Below, in pieces: positions 7,991-16,541 of a stretch of 64,000 bases of DNA. The stretch's first letter is position 1. Each line of letters opens with the position of its first letter. A model generated the notes under the pieces. The model did no database searches. It was not told where the DNA came from and was given only the letters and a program-made list of their open reading frames with translations. The stretch is taken from assembly GCF_001010805.1 (NCBI RefSeq), contig NZ_CP011477.1, positions 2,619,001 to 2,683,000 on the forward strand, written 5' to 3'. A program made the position numbers and the translations under genes. The DNA is from Spongiibacter sp. IMCC21906. GTDB taxonomy: Bacteria > Pseudomonadota > Gammaproteobacteria > Pseudomonadales > Spongiibacteraceae.

Positions 7991-9424
7991 TTGCCGCCTC
8001 AGCCCACTGCCGCCAGCGCTGCGGCCTCCAAACGGGTAGCACCGCTACGGACAATAGCTGCGGGGCTGACAGTTATTATTGCTCTGCTTGCCTGCGATTC
8101 CCAACCACCGCCCCCCATCCCCGCTGGCTACGGCATTGCCAGCCAAGACCAAAATCTTCTTAGCCGACCTCGCCCCGGACTTAGCCCGGAGCAGCGTTTA
8201 GAATGGAGCGTGGGCCGAAGCTTTGCCATCCAACCTTGGGTAACAGCGCCCACCACTACCACCGCAAGAGATGGCCTGGGTCCGCTGTATAACGCCAACA
8301 GTTGCGCCGCCTGCCACCGCCACAATTTAGGTGGCCAATTACCAGAACACGGCCCCGGCTTAATTTTGCGTTTAAATTCCCCCGGCCCACAACAGAATAA
8401 GAATGTTGCTGCACATAGCAAACTGGGCATTCAACTTCAGGACCGGGCACTGCCCGGAATAAAACCCGAGGGCCGTATTAACTGGCGGGAACAGCGCCAT
8501 CAGGCTGCCGAACACACTCTGCTATACCGGCAATATGGCATTACCGCACCCAGCAACAAGCATTCTGTCTCAGCACGGCTGGCTCCCGCACTGATTGGTC
8601 AGGGTTTAATAGATAGTGTCTCTGATGACGTTCTTATTGCCCTAGCCGACCCAGAAGATAATAACGGCGATGGTATTTCCGGGCGCGTGAATAAAGTTTG
8701 GGACCCCCAGCAAAACCGTTATCGTCCCGGAAAATTTGGCTGGAAGGCCGGGCAAGCCAGTTTAAAACAACAGCTCGCACTGGCCTTTTCTCAAGACCTG
8801 GGGATTCGCTCATCGCTGTTCCCCCATGCGATTTGCCCGGCAAACAGCAACTGCCTGAAAACCGATTCTGAACCACTGGAAATCAACGATAAATTACTTG
8901 AGGCAGTGTCTTTTTATATTGCCAATCTCGCGGTGCCTGCCCCGACACAAATATCTAAAAGTCTGCCTGCCCCTGCAAACCAAGCCAGCCAGACGCTCAC
9001 TTCCCGTCAATCCCAAGCCCTGACCAGCGAACAAATTACAGCCCTGCCAGGCTACCGCGTGTTTACCACACTGGGCTGCAACAGCTGCCATCGGCAGTTC
9101 ATGCAAGGCCGCAATGCCAACGGCGACACCGTTAATTTTCAAATCTTCAGCGACCTATTGCTCCACGACATGGGTGAGCCACTGGCCGACGCTGTGGAAG
9201 AGTTTTCAGCATCTGGCAAAGAATGGCGCACCGCCCCGCTCTGGGGGCTTGGCCTTAAGACCAACAAGGCAGACAATAGCCGCCTGCTACACGATGGCCG
9301 GGCAAAAAACATTCATCAGGCTATTTTATGGCATGGCGGCGAAGCCCAGCAAAGCCAAGATAGCTACCGGGCAATCAGCGCATTTCAACAACAGCAATTA
9401 CTGCAATTTTTACAGGCCCTGTAA
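7991..9424 (+). CDS. Di-heme-type DUF1111 (thiol oxidoreductase-like) lipoprotein cytochrome
   Basis: A 477-aa exported c-type cytochrome of the DUF1111 family. Two covalent heme motifs are present, CAACH at 105-109 and CNSCH at 363-367, with the family LLHDGRA near the C-terminus. A hydrophobic N-terminus ends in the lipobox LLAC (Cys35), so it is probably membrane-anchored in the periplasm. The start is TTG at 7991, supported by AAGGAGG nine bases upstream; no better ATG precedes the signal sequence. It is 14 bp after the first imelysin and overlaps the second by one base. A role in electron transfer for metal redox handling is inferred. Confidence 0.85.
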   Translation: MPPQPTAASAAASKRVAPLRTIAAGLTVIIALLACDSQPPPPIPAGYGIASQDQNLLSRPRPGLSPEQRLEWSVGRSFAIQPWVTAPTTTTARDGLGPLYNANSCAACHRHNLGGQLPEHGPGLILRLNSPGPQQNKNVAAHSKLGIQLQDRALPGIKPEGRINWREQRHQAAEHTLLYRQYGITAPSNKHSVSARLAPALIGQGLIDSVSDDVLIALADPEDNNGDGISGRVNKVWDPQQNRYRPGKFGWKAGQASLKQQLALAFSQDLGIRSSLFPHAICPANSNCLKTDSEPLEINDKLLEAVSFYIANLAVPAPTQISKSLPAPANQASQTLTSRQSQALTSEQITALPGYRVFTTLGCNSCHRQFMQGRNANGDTVNFQIFSDLLLHDMGEPLADAVEEFSASGKEWRTAPLWGLGLKTNKADNSRLLHDGRAKNIHQAILWHGGEAQQSQDSYRAISAFQQQQLLQFLQAL

Positions 9425-10533
9425 TGACACTACTTAAACCTTCACTCTTCCTTGCCACTGTACTTTCAGGCCTCACTTTACTCAGCGCCTGTAGTCCTGC
9501 GCCAGAAAACAAATTGCTCGCCGAAACCACCAGGCTAAGTATTGTGCCCGGCTACCGCGATTTTGCCGACGCCAGCCACCAACTCCGGGAAGCCAGCGAG
9601 CATTTTTGCGCGCAAACCACCGAACAAAATGCGGCCTACCAAACCCTGCGCACAACATGGCAAAACACCGCCACCACGTGGGCCGCCATTCAGCCTTTGC
9701 AATTTGGGCCGTTATTAGTAGACAACCAAGCGTGGAAAATTCAATTTTGGCCAGACCGCAAAAACCTGGTTGCCAGAAAAGTGGAAGCGTTGCTTAAAGG
9801 CGATGAGCCCCTGGATGTAGCACGCATCGAAAAAGCCAGCGTCGTGGCTCAAGGCCTGTCGGCCCTGGAGTATTTATTATTTGACGAAAAAGCCGGGCAA
9901 ATAGACCGCTACAAAACTAGCGACGGCCAGCGTCGCTGCGAGCTTCTTATCGCAACCAGCGCCCATTTGGAGGGCGTCGCCGTGCATTTACACACGGCAT
10001 GGCAAACCGATGGCGGAAACTATGCCGATACCTTTAGTCAACCCGGCAAAAACAACCGCGACTTTCCCGAAAGCAATGTCGCGATTGGCACCTTGCTAGA
10101 CAGCATCGTTTACGGCCTGGAGCTGGTAAAAAGAGACAAGCTAGAACGACCACTGGGCCTAGCCAACAACAAGCCGCAAATTTACCTGCTGGAATGGTGG
10201 CGCAGTCGTTATTCGCTTGAAGCCATTACCGCCAATCTTGCCGCCTTACAGCGGCTTTACAAAGCCGACAGCGGGTACGGTCTGGACGACTACCTTACCC
10301 AGGCCAAAGGCGAGAAAGCACTCGCTGATAAAATCGAGAGGAAATTCGTCGAGGCCCTGAAACTGGCGTCAGAAATTAAAGGGGATTTGTTTACCAGCGC
10401 AAATAATGATGACACCTTGAAAAAAGCGGCGGCCTTGAGTAAAGCGGTCACTGAGCTGGAAATGTTAACTAAAAACGAGTTGCCCGCCGCCCTTGGCGTG
10501 ACCTTAAGCTTTAATTCCAGTGACGGCGATTAA
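9424..10533 (+). CDS. Second imelysin-family lipoprotein
   Basis: A 369-aa imelysin-like protein with a lipoprotein signal (LLSAC, Cys23). It begins TAATG-coupled to the preceding cytochrome gene. The core helix carries GLSALEYLLFDE where the first paralogue has GYHAIEFLLWGQ, so the motif His is replaced by Ser while the Glu is kept. This matches the imelysin-like subfamily found next to DUF1111 proteins in other proteobacteria. The paralogue pair suggests two different periplasmic metal-binding or scaffold roles. Confidence 0.85.
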   Translation: MTLLKPSLFLATVLSGLTLLSACSPAPENKLLAETTRLSIVPGYRDFADASHQLREASEHFCAQTTEQNAAYQTLRTTWQNTATTWAAIQPLQFGPLLVDNQAWKIQFWPDRKNLVARKVEALLKGDEPLDVARIEKASVVAQGLSALEYLLFDEKAGQIDRYKTSDGQRRCELLIATSAHLEGVAVHLHTAWQTDGGNYADTFSQPGKNNRDFPESNVAIGTLLDSIVYGLELVKRDKLERPLGLANNKPQIYLLEWWRSRYSLEAITANLAALQRLYKADSGYGLDDYLTQAKGEKALADKIERKFVEALKLASEIKGDLFTSANNDDTLKKAAALSKAVTELEMLTKNELPAALGVTLSFNSSDGD

Positions 10534-10584
10534 CGCAATGTATCGAGTCACCACTCCAACCCACACAGCAATGTTGTTTTTACT

Positions 10585-11682
10585 ATGAACCGCAGACAGT
10601 TTTTACTCGCCAGCGGCCTGTTCATTACGCTACCGAAAACACTGCTGGCAGAGACGGGCGATTATTCACCGGTGATGAGTGCGAGTCGTTTAGAGAAAGG
10701 GAAATTTCGAATAGGCCAATGGCAAAAAGATGGCTGGGCCACCGCGGTTGACATCCCCCATCGTGGCCACGACAGCTGTGCTCATAGCAAAAACCAAGAG
10801 TTATTGTTTTTCTCTCGACGTCCAGATAGAGAAATTTTTATCCTGGACGCCCGCAACGGACAGCCAAAACAACAGGTGATGGCTCAAGACGGCTACCACT
10901 ACTACGGTCACGGCTGCCTCGATGCCCAGGAGCGCTTTTTATACACCACCGAAAATCATGTTGCCGGTGACGGCCAAGGGGCTATTGGTGTTTACGACAG
11001 CCAAGATAACTACCGGTTTGTAAAACACCTTTCCTGCGCCGGAATCGGACCTCATCAGCTGGCGATGATGCCAGACAACAAAACCTTGGTAGTGGCCGTA
11101 GGCGGGATAAAAACCTTGCCTCAACACGGACGCGACACCCTGAATTTTGACAGCATGGCTCCCGCACTGAATTACATCGATATCGATTCCGGCGAATTAC
11201 TAGAGAGCCAAGCCTCGCCCCATCAACACCTAAGCCTGCGTCATCTCGATGTCGGCTCCCAGGGTCTGGTCGTCGTTGGTGGCCAATATCAAGGAAGCTT
11301 ACCCGCACCATTACCCTTGGTATATCAACATCAGCGCGGTAAACCTCTACAAGCAATGGATACTGGCGATGTGCCATTACGATTAAATAAAAGCTATGTA
11401 GCCAGTATCAGCATCGACAGCCTGCAGCACTATGCCGTCAGCACCTGCCCCCGGGACAATACCGTCTGTTTGTGGAATCTTGCTAATGGACAACTGCAAC
11501 AGAGCTTTCGTCTACTCGACTGCGCGGGTGCCGTGTACGATGCGCGCTATCAACAGTTTATTCTCAGCAACGGCAGAGGCCAGTTAATGGCTTTGTCGCC
11601 GGGTAGCCCTGCACTGCGGCCATTGGCTTACGCCAGTGGTATTCACTGGGATAATCACTTACGACTTGCACAACCCTCATAG
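10585..11682 (+). CDS. DUF1513 beta-propeller-like exported protein
   Basis: A 365-aa protein of the DUF1513 family, of unknown biochemical function. The N-terminus MNRRQFLLASGLFITL carries a twin-arginine-type signal (RRQFLL), pointing to export in a folded, possibly cofactor-bound, state. Repeated GHD/GHGC-type segments and a WD40-like repeat pattern suggest a beta-propeller. It is the fourth gene of the imelysin operon, 51 bp after the second imelysin, and is followed 8 bp later by the multicopper oxidase. Confidence 0.8.
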   Translation: MNRRQFLLASGLFITLPKTLLAETGDYSPVMSASRLEKGKFRIGQWQKDGWATAVDIPHRGHDSCAHSKNQELLFFSRRPDREIFILDARNGQPKQQVMAQDGYHYYGHGCLDAQERFLYTTENHVAGDGQGAIGVYDSQDNYRFVKHLSCAGIGPHQLAMMPDNKTLVVAVGGIKTLPQHGRDTLNFDSMAPALNYIDIDSGELLESQASPHQHLSLRHLDVGSQGLVVVGGQYQGSLPAPLPLVYQHQRGKPLQAMDTGDVPLRLNKSYVASISIDSLQHYAVSTCPRDNTVCLWNLANGQLQQSFRLLDCAGAVYDARYQQFILSNGRGQLMALSPGSPALRPLAYASGIHWDNHLRLAQPS

Positions 11683-11690
11683 GACATAAT

Positions 11691-13079
11691 ATGCAACGCC
11701 GCACGCTTATGAAATCTGCCCTGCTTGCTGGTGTTAGTGCGAGCTTGCCGCGCTTCAGTCTGGCAATGGCCTCGGCCGATAAAGTCAGCAAAAATTCCTA
11801 CCACTATATTTTGACCGCCGAAGCGGCCCAGTCTGAAATTGTACCAGGCACCACATCTGATATTTTAGGCTTTGATGGCGCATTTCCGGCGCCGATAATT
11901 CGCGCCAAACAGGGCGAACCGCTACGGGTTGAATTTCACAACAAACTAGACAAGGCCACCACCATCCACTGGCACGGCATTCGTCTGCCTAATGAAATGG
12001 ATGGGGTGCCGTGGTTGACACAAAAGCCCATCCAGCCCGGTGAGCGCTTTGTTTACGAATTTACGCCGCCCGATGCTGGCACCTTCTGGTATCACCCCCA
12101 TATGCACAGCATAGAGCAACTGAGCATGGGACTGGTTGGCGCGCTGATTATTGAAGAGCGAGAACCCCAAGGCTATCACGACGTTATTTTAGGAATGAAA
12201 GATTGGCGCCTAAAACAAGACGGGAGTTACTTGCCACTGTCTCTCCCGCGAGAAGCGTTTCGCGCTGGCACCCTGGGCACCGTGGCCACCATTAATGGTC
12301 TGCAAAAACCGGTAATAGAAGTTCCCGCCGGTAAACTGCTGCGATTGCGATTTTTAAATATGGACAACACCCGAGTTTTTAATTTGAGCTTAGGTAAAAC
12401 CCAGTCGGACATTTTGGCGATTGATGGCAGCCCGCTAGCCAAAACAGAACCATTACATGTCGCCCCTACCGGCGCCGGTATGCGTTTAGATGTCGCACTG
12501 CAAGCACCACAAAAAGTAGGGGAAGAAATTCCTGTTTACGATATGAAAGGTCGCTTTGGCAGTGAAATTGCCAGACTGAAAACCGTTGCAAGCTCCAGCA
12601 GCTCTAAAAAACCCGCACCAATAAAAGCACTGCCCGCCAATCCCATTCCCAAGGCAGATTTGGCGACGGCAGAACAGCTGAATTTTGTTTTTGAGTGGCA
12701 AGGCGCGCTATCCCCCAGTAGTAAGCAGGGCAAAGTCGATCACAGTTTTTGGCTAATTAATCGCCGGGCGTGGGAAGGCGCAAGCCCCCAAGGGCTTCCC
12801 GCGCCCTTAGCCAAACTTGAGCAAGGTAAAAGCTATGTGGTGGACTTGCACAATGCCACGCCCCACCATCATCCCATCCACCTGCACGGATTAATTTTTA
12901 CGGTGATGAAGTCGGACAAACGGGAAATTACCCCCTATGAAACCGACACTATTTTGATGGAAAAAAACGAGCGTGCCCAGATCGCCTTTGTTGCCGATAA
13001 CCCCGGCAAATGGATGTTTCATTGCCATGTCATCGAGCATATGAAAACGGGCTTAATGGGCTATATCGAAATCAGCTAG
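11691..13079 (+). CDS. Tat-exported multicopper oxidase (possible ferroxidase/cuproxidase)
   Basis: A 462-aa three-domain multicopper oxidase. The Tat signal is MQRRTLMKSALLAG. All copper-site motifs are present: HWHG (93-96), WYHPHMH (133-139), HPIHLHG in the C-terminal domain, and HCHVIEHM (444-451), which holds the type-1 Cys and His and a Met axial-ligand position. It oxidises its substrate while reducing O2 to water in the periplasm. The location as last gene of a Fur-box-led imelysin operon suggests Fe(II) or Cu(I) as substrate, but laccase-like activity cannot be excluded. A long Met-rich CueO-type insert is not seen. Confidence 0.9.
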   Translation: MQRRTLMKSALLAGVSASLPRFSLAMASADKVSKNSYHYILTAEAAQSEIVPGTTSDILGFDGAFPAPIIRAKQGEPLRVEFHNKLDKATTIHWHGIRLPNEMDGVPWLTQKPIQPGERFVYEFTPPDAGTFWYHPHMHSIEQLSMGLVGALIIEEREPQGYHDVILGMKDWRLKQDGSYLPLSLPREAFRAGTLGTVATINGLQKPVIEVPAGKLLRLRFLNMDNTRVFNLSLGKTQSDILAIDGSPLAKTEPLHVAPTGAGMRLDVALQAPQKVGEEIPVYDMKGRFGSEIARLKTVASSSSSKKPAPIKALPANPIPKADLATAEQLNFVFEWQGALSPSSKQGKVDHSFWLINRRAWEGASPQGLPAPLAKLEQGKSYVVDLHNATPHHHPIHLHGLIFTVMKSDKREITPYETDTILMEKNERAQIAFVADNPGKWMFHCHVIEHMKTGLMGYIEIS

Positions 13080-13097
13080 CCCTTTGCCAGGCTAGCT
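13074..13097. terminator. Inverted repeat spanning two convergent stop codons
   Basis: An 8-bp stem (agctagcc / ggctagct) with an 8-nt loop contains the stop codon of the multicopper oxidase in one arm and that of the convergent WS/DGAT gene in the other. It may act as a bidirectional end signal, but no T-tract follows on either strand. Confidence 0.35.
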
Positions 13098-14633
13098 AGC
13101 GCTGGAATGATCTTTTAACGTCACGAGCTTGCTCGGGGCTGTAGTGTTTAGTTCGCCCTTTTTATTGCCCGTAGCTCTTGCTGCTTTTGCTGACGCGGGC
13201 TTTTGTTCTGCAGCCAAAGTCGGCTTTTTCAGCAGCGACAACAGCTCTTGATAGGCCTCTTCAAGACACTCGCGGTAAAACTCAGGATCGGGCATGGCCT
13301 CTCTGTTGGCCGATACCGTTACCGTAACCACATCTGCCGCGCTGTAAAAGAAATGAGATAAGCCCACACCGGAGCTTAATGCCCCCAAGCCGTAAAAACG
13401 TAGCAGGCTGGCCCCAGCGCAATAAAGCGGAAAACGGGGGCCAGAAACCTGAGAAACATAACTGCTAATGCCCATTGGCAGAAAACGCATAGCCCGCCGC
13501 TGTATATACGCATTTACAAGTGGCCGACTTAGCGCAGGGGAGAACACACCGCTGAGGTAACGGCTATTTGCCAGCGGAGAATATTCGGCAAACTCCGTAG
13601 CGCCATCAACACCGTCTTTAATTCGCATCAAACGCAGGGCGGGATCACTGATTTCAGAATAAATGGGCGTCAAGGCCAAACTCCGTTGGCCGCCCTCTGC
13701 TGCATTTCGACGATCACCCGCCCCACACATTAACGCCACCGCAAGACTTTCTTGGGGAAGTTCTTGATGATGTGACAAATAGCGCCGCAATGCCCCCGCA
13801 ACCAACGCGATACAGACATGCTCAGTCTTCAAACCATACAGTACTTTGAGTTTTTTCAGCTCCGTCAAAGAAAACTCCGTTGCCGCCATACTTCGACAAG
13901 AGCCAACCAGGGTATTAAATCGGGTTTTTGGTGCCCCTAATGGGGGCATGGCCAGTACATTACGCCCCAAACCCAACGCGGTTTTACCCAGACCCTTCAG
14001 CACCGAATAGCTCCCCGAAAGCAACTTAAGCGCACTACCCGTCGAGTGCCCCGCTGCCGCATAAAGCAACTCCAAACCACTTGGCGCAGGAGTGATTTGC
14101 TCTGTTCTGGGACCCGGCGTAACAGCCTCCGGATCGGCTTCAAGGTCATGTAACACCGCCATAATTGAATTATGACCAGCCCCTTCAATCAGCGCGCTGT
14201 GCATCTTGGTATAAATGGCAAAGCCATTTTTGGGTACCCCCGGAATACCATCCACGCCTTCGATGATATACGTCACCCAAAGTGGTTTGCTCATATTTAA
14301 AGGCTGGGAATGCAGCTGGGAAATCAGAATGCAGAGTTGACGCCAATCACCAGGCTTGGGCAAGGCGATATGACGAACATGAAACTCAATATCAAAGTTG
14401 CTATCCAGGGTCCAATACGGGCGGTCTACACCCGCAGGCACCCGTAACAGAGAAGAGCGAAAAATATCGTGCTTCTCCAGCCGGCGTTCGAAGTTTGATA
14501 GCACCTTGTTGAACTGTAGCTTTTTATCCGGCGATGTAATGGGATCATATATCCCCAAGCCACCAACATGTTGTGGTGTATTGGGATGCTCAAGATTAAT
14601 AAACGCACTGTCAAAAACGCCCAGCTGCTTCAT
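13092..14633 (-). CDS. Wax ester synthase/diacylglycerol acyltransferase-like protein (divergent)
   Basis: A 513-aa member of the WS/DGAT family, which normally esterifies acyl-CoA to fatty alcohol or diacylglycerol at the membrane to make storage lipid. The ATG at 14631-14633 is preferred because GGGAAAG precedes it and MKQLGVFDSAFI is the family start. PLWVTYIIEG, SGPRFPLYCAGA and a PDPEF segment near the C-terminus are recognisable. The catalytic HHxxxDG is altered to MHSALIEG (144-151): the second His is kept, the first is Met and the Asp is Glu. The usual ND motif before ALCAGALRRYL reads EHVCIALVAGALRRYL. Activity or specificity may therefore differ from AtfA-type enzymes. Confidence 0.85.
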   Translation of the reverse strand: MKQLGVFDSAFINLEHPNTPQHVGGLGIYDPITSPDKKLQFNKVLSNFERRLEKHDIFRSSLLRVPAGVDRPYWTLDSNFDIEFHVRHIALPKPGDWRQLCILISQLHSQPLNMSKPLWVTYIIEGVDGIPGVPKNGFAIYTKMHSALIEGAGHNSIMAVLHDLEADPEAVTPGPRTEQITPAPSGLELLYAAAGHSTGSALKLLSGSYSVLKGLGKTALGLGRNVLAMPPLGAPKTRFNTLVGSCRSMAATEFSLTELKKLKVLYGLKTEHVCIALVAGALRRYLSHHQELPQESLAVALMCGAGDRRNAAEGGQRSLALTPIYSEISDPALRLMRIKDGVDGATEFAEYSPLANSRYLSGVFSPALSRPLVNAYIQRRAMRFLPMGISSYVSQVSGPRFPLYCAGASLLRFYGLGALSSGVGLSHFFYSAADVVTVTVSANREAMPDPEFYRECLEEAYQELLSLLKKPTLAAEQKPASAKAARATGNKKGELNTTAPSKLVTLKDHSSAS

Positions 14634-14852
14634 GTTCTTTCCCTGCCTTTTTATCATTGGCTACAAATTCAGTAGGAAAAGACAGAATAGACCAGTTAAT
14701 GCTGCGGAGACGTTCAGAGCATCACAAAAATTTGATCCAAGCCTTAAAGTCTTATTCCCAGAGTACAGGGAATAAATGAAGCAACTTACACGCCATTTTT
14801 AAATAGTATTACGAAGGCGCAGGGGCGGCAGTAAGCGGTATCTAATAAAAGC

Positions 14853-15800
14853 TTACCTCTCTGCCTGGCGCTTGCGTTGTCGTGCGGGGGGCTCGGCGCC
14901 CACATGTTGTTCATTGCGCTGACGGGCCAATTCCACTTGTTTTTGACGATCGCGAAAACGCTGGCGCTGACTGTCAGTGACACTGTGATAACAGGCAGGA
15001 CAAGTGACACCCTCTTCAAAAAACGCACTGGCTTTATCCGCAGCATTAATAGGTTCACGGCAACCATGGCATAGATCATAGCTACCCGGCGCCAGGCCAT
15101 GCCCTACAGAAACCCGGTTATCGAACACAAAACATTCGCCTTTCCACAGGCTTTGAGCTTCCTCAACGTCTTCCAGATATTTGAGAATACCGCCTTCAAG
15201 ATGATAGACCTCGTCAAAGCCTTCCTGACGCATAAACGAAGAGGCCTTTTCGCAGCGAATGCCTCCCGTACAAAACATGGCCACTTTTTTATGCTTTTCA
15301 GGATCGTAATGCGCTCGCACGTACTCGGGAAACTCCCGAAAACTTTGGGTATCTGGATTGACCGCGCCTTGAAAACTGCCGATCTTCACTTCGTAGTCAT
15401 TGCGGGTATCAATCAGCAACACCTCGGGATCAGAAATCAAGGCATTCCAATCCTGCGGTTTGACGTATTGGCCAACCACCGCATTGGGATCAATACCACC
15501 CACCCCCATCGTCACGATTTCTTTTTTTAGCTTTACCTTCATCCGGTAAAAAGGCTGACTGTCGTCAAAAGATTCTTTATGGCTCAAGTCGAGCAAACGA
15601 GGGTCTTGGCGTAAAAAATCTAATACCGTATCAATGCCCTGCCGGGAACCCGCAATAGTGCCGTTGATACCTTCTTTTGCCAGTAGCAAGGTGCCTTTCA
15701 CACCGGCACTGACACACTGGTCCAGCAAGGGTTCTCGCAGTGCTTTGTAGTCGGGCAAGGCAACAAATTTATACAGCGCGGCCACCACAAAATCGTTCAT
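14853..15800 (-). CDS. trhO: tRNA uridine(34) hydroxylase, rhodanese-like
   Basis: A 315-aa YceA/TrhO protein that makes 5-hydroxyuridine at U34 of tRNA using O2. Domains are an N-terminal UPF0176 acylphosphatase-like part, a rhodanese domain with [10 protein letters not shown] (Cys177 and Cys183), and a C-terminal Cys-rich part (CHGC and CPAC). The start at 15798-15800 immediately follows the bolA stop codon, so it is coupled to bolA; a longer reading would overlap bolA and has no family match. Confidence 0.92.
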   Translation of the reverse strand: MNDFVVAALYKFVALPDYKALREPLLDQCVSAGVKGTLLLAKEGINGTIAGSRQGIDTVLDFLRQDPRLLDLSHKESFDDSQPFYRMKVKLKKEIVTMGVGGIDPNAVVGQYVKPQDWNALISDPEVLLIDTRNDYEVKIGSFQGAVNPDTQSFREFPEYVRAHYDPEKHKKVAMFCTGGIRCEKASSFMRQEGFDEVYHLEGGILKYLEDVEEAQSLWKGECFVFDNRVSVGHGLAPGSYDLCHGCREPINAADKASAFFEEGVTCPACYHSVTDSQRQRFRDRQKQVELARQRNEQHVGAEPPARQRKRQAER

Positions 15801-15801
15801 T

Positions 15802-16131
15802 TTAGTGCTCAGCCTTATCGTGCTTGCTGCCACCGAGGCAATTTGGTGAATCGGGAACTTGGCCAAATTTTTCTTGCCACTCTTCCGGTGAGTATGTGTG
15901 CAACGCCAAGGCATGTACGGGGCCTTTCAACTCGTCGGCCAGAATTTGGTACATGCGCTGATGTCTTGCCACTTTCCGCATTCCCTCAAAAGCCTCGCTG
16001 ACCACAGCCACCTTAAAGTGAGTTTCAGAATTGGCGGGAACACTGTGCATATGGCTTTCATTCACCACCTCTAAATGCTGGGGCTGAAGCTCAGACTCCA
16101 GTTTGCGCTGAATACTCTCTTGCACTGACAT
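15802..16131 (-). CDS. bolA: BolA-family protein
   Basis: A 109-aa BolA-fold protein. These bind monothiol glutaredoxins around a shared [2Fe-2S] cluster and take part in iron-sulfur trafficking and stress morphology. The family core is visible as [14 protein letters not shown] followed by RHQRMYQIL and [13 protein letters not shown]. It directly precedes trhO. It could be a BolA or an IbaG-type paralogue, but length and core fit BolA. Confidence 0.9.
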   Translation of the reverse strand: MSVQESIQRKLESELQPQHLEVVNESHMHSVPANSETHFKVAVVSEAFEGMRKVARHQRMYQILADELKGPVHALALHTYSPEEWQEKFGQVPDSPNCLGGSKHDKAEH

Positions 16132-16202
16132 TGCTAACTACCACCTTAAAACACGTATTGAACAGATACAGGCCCACATTATACATCAAGCAAACACCAG
16201 CC

Positions 16203-16541
16203 TCAGCGTTTGCGGCGCCCATACAAGGCCGCCGCAAAAGCGCGATTACCCCACTCACAGAGTTCTGCTGGTTCATCAATAATGGTTTCGGGCGCCTGGT
16301 AATAACTCAAATTGATCATTTTATCACCTCTGGGGTAACTAAAAGGCGCTAAACCCTGGGCCTCAAAATCGGCTTTTGAAACCTCATCGACTTTTAAATA
16401 CAAGCAGTCATCAAAGGTAATGGCAAACATCAAACCATCTAGAAAAAAACCATGACCACCAAACATCCGCCGAGCTTCAACAGGGCCAATCAGTTGAAAC
16501 TGTTCCTGCAAGTAGTTAATAAAATCAGCCGTGGACGACAT
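16203..16541 (-). CDS. TfoX/Sxy N-terminal-domain protein
   Basis: A 112-aa protein made only of the TfoX N-terminal domain (VEARRMFGGHGFFLDGLMFA). Full-length TfoX/Sxy proteins regulate competence; short stand-alone versions have unknown roles. Its start overlaps the end of cobC by 17 bp, which implies co-expression with the cobalamin genes. No C-terminal TfoX domain is present, so a competence function should not be assumed. Confidence 0.8.
   Translation of the reverse strand: MSSTADFINYLQEQFQLIGPVEARRMFGGHGFFLDGLMFAITFDDCLYLKVDEVSKADFEAQGLAPFSYPRGDKMINLSYYQAPETIIDEPAELCEWGNRAFAAALYGRRKR

Noticed and set aside
15801-15914. Longer N-terminus for TrhO
   Set aside because: It would lie inside bolA in another frame, and TrhO proteins begin at the chosen Met.
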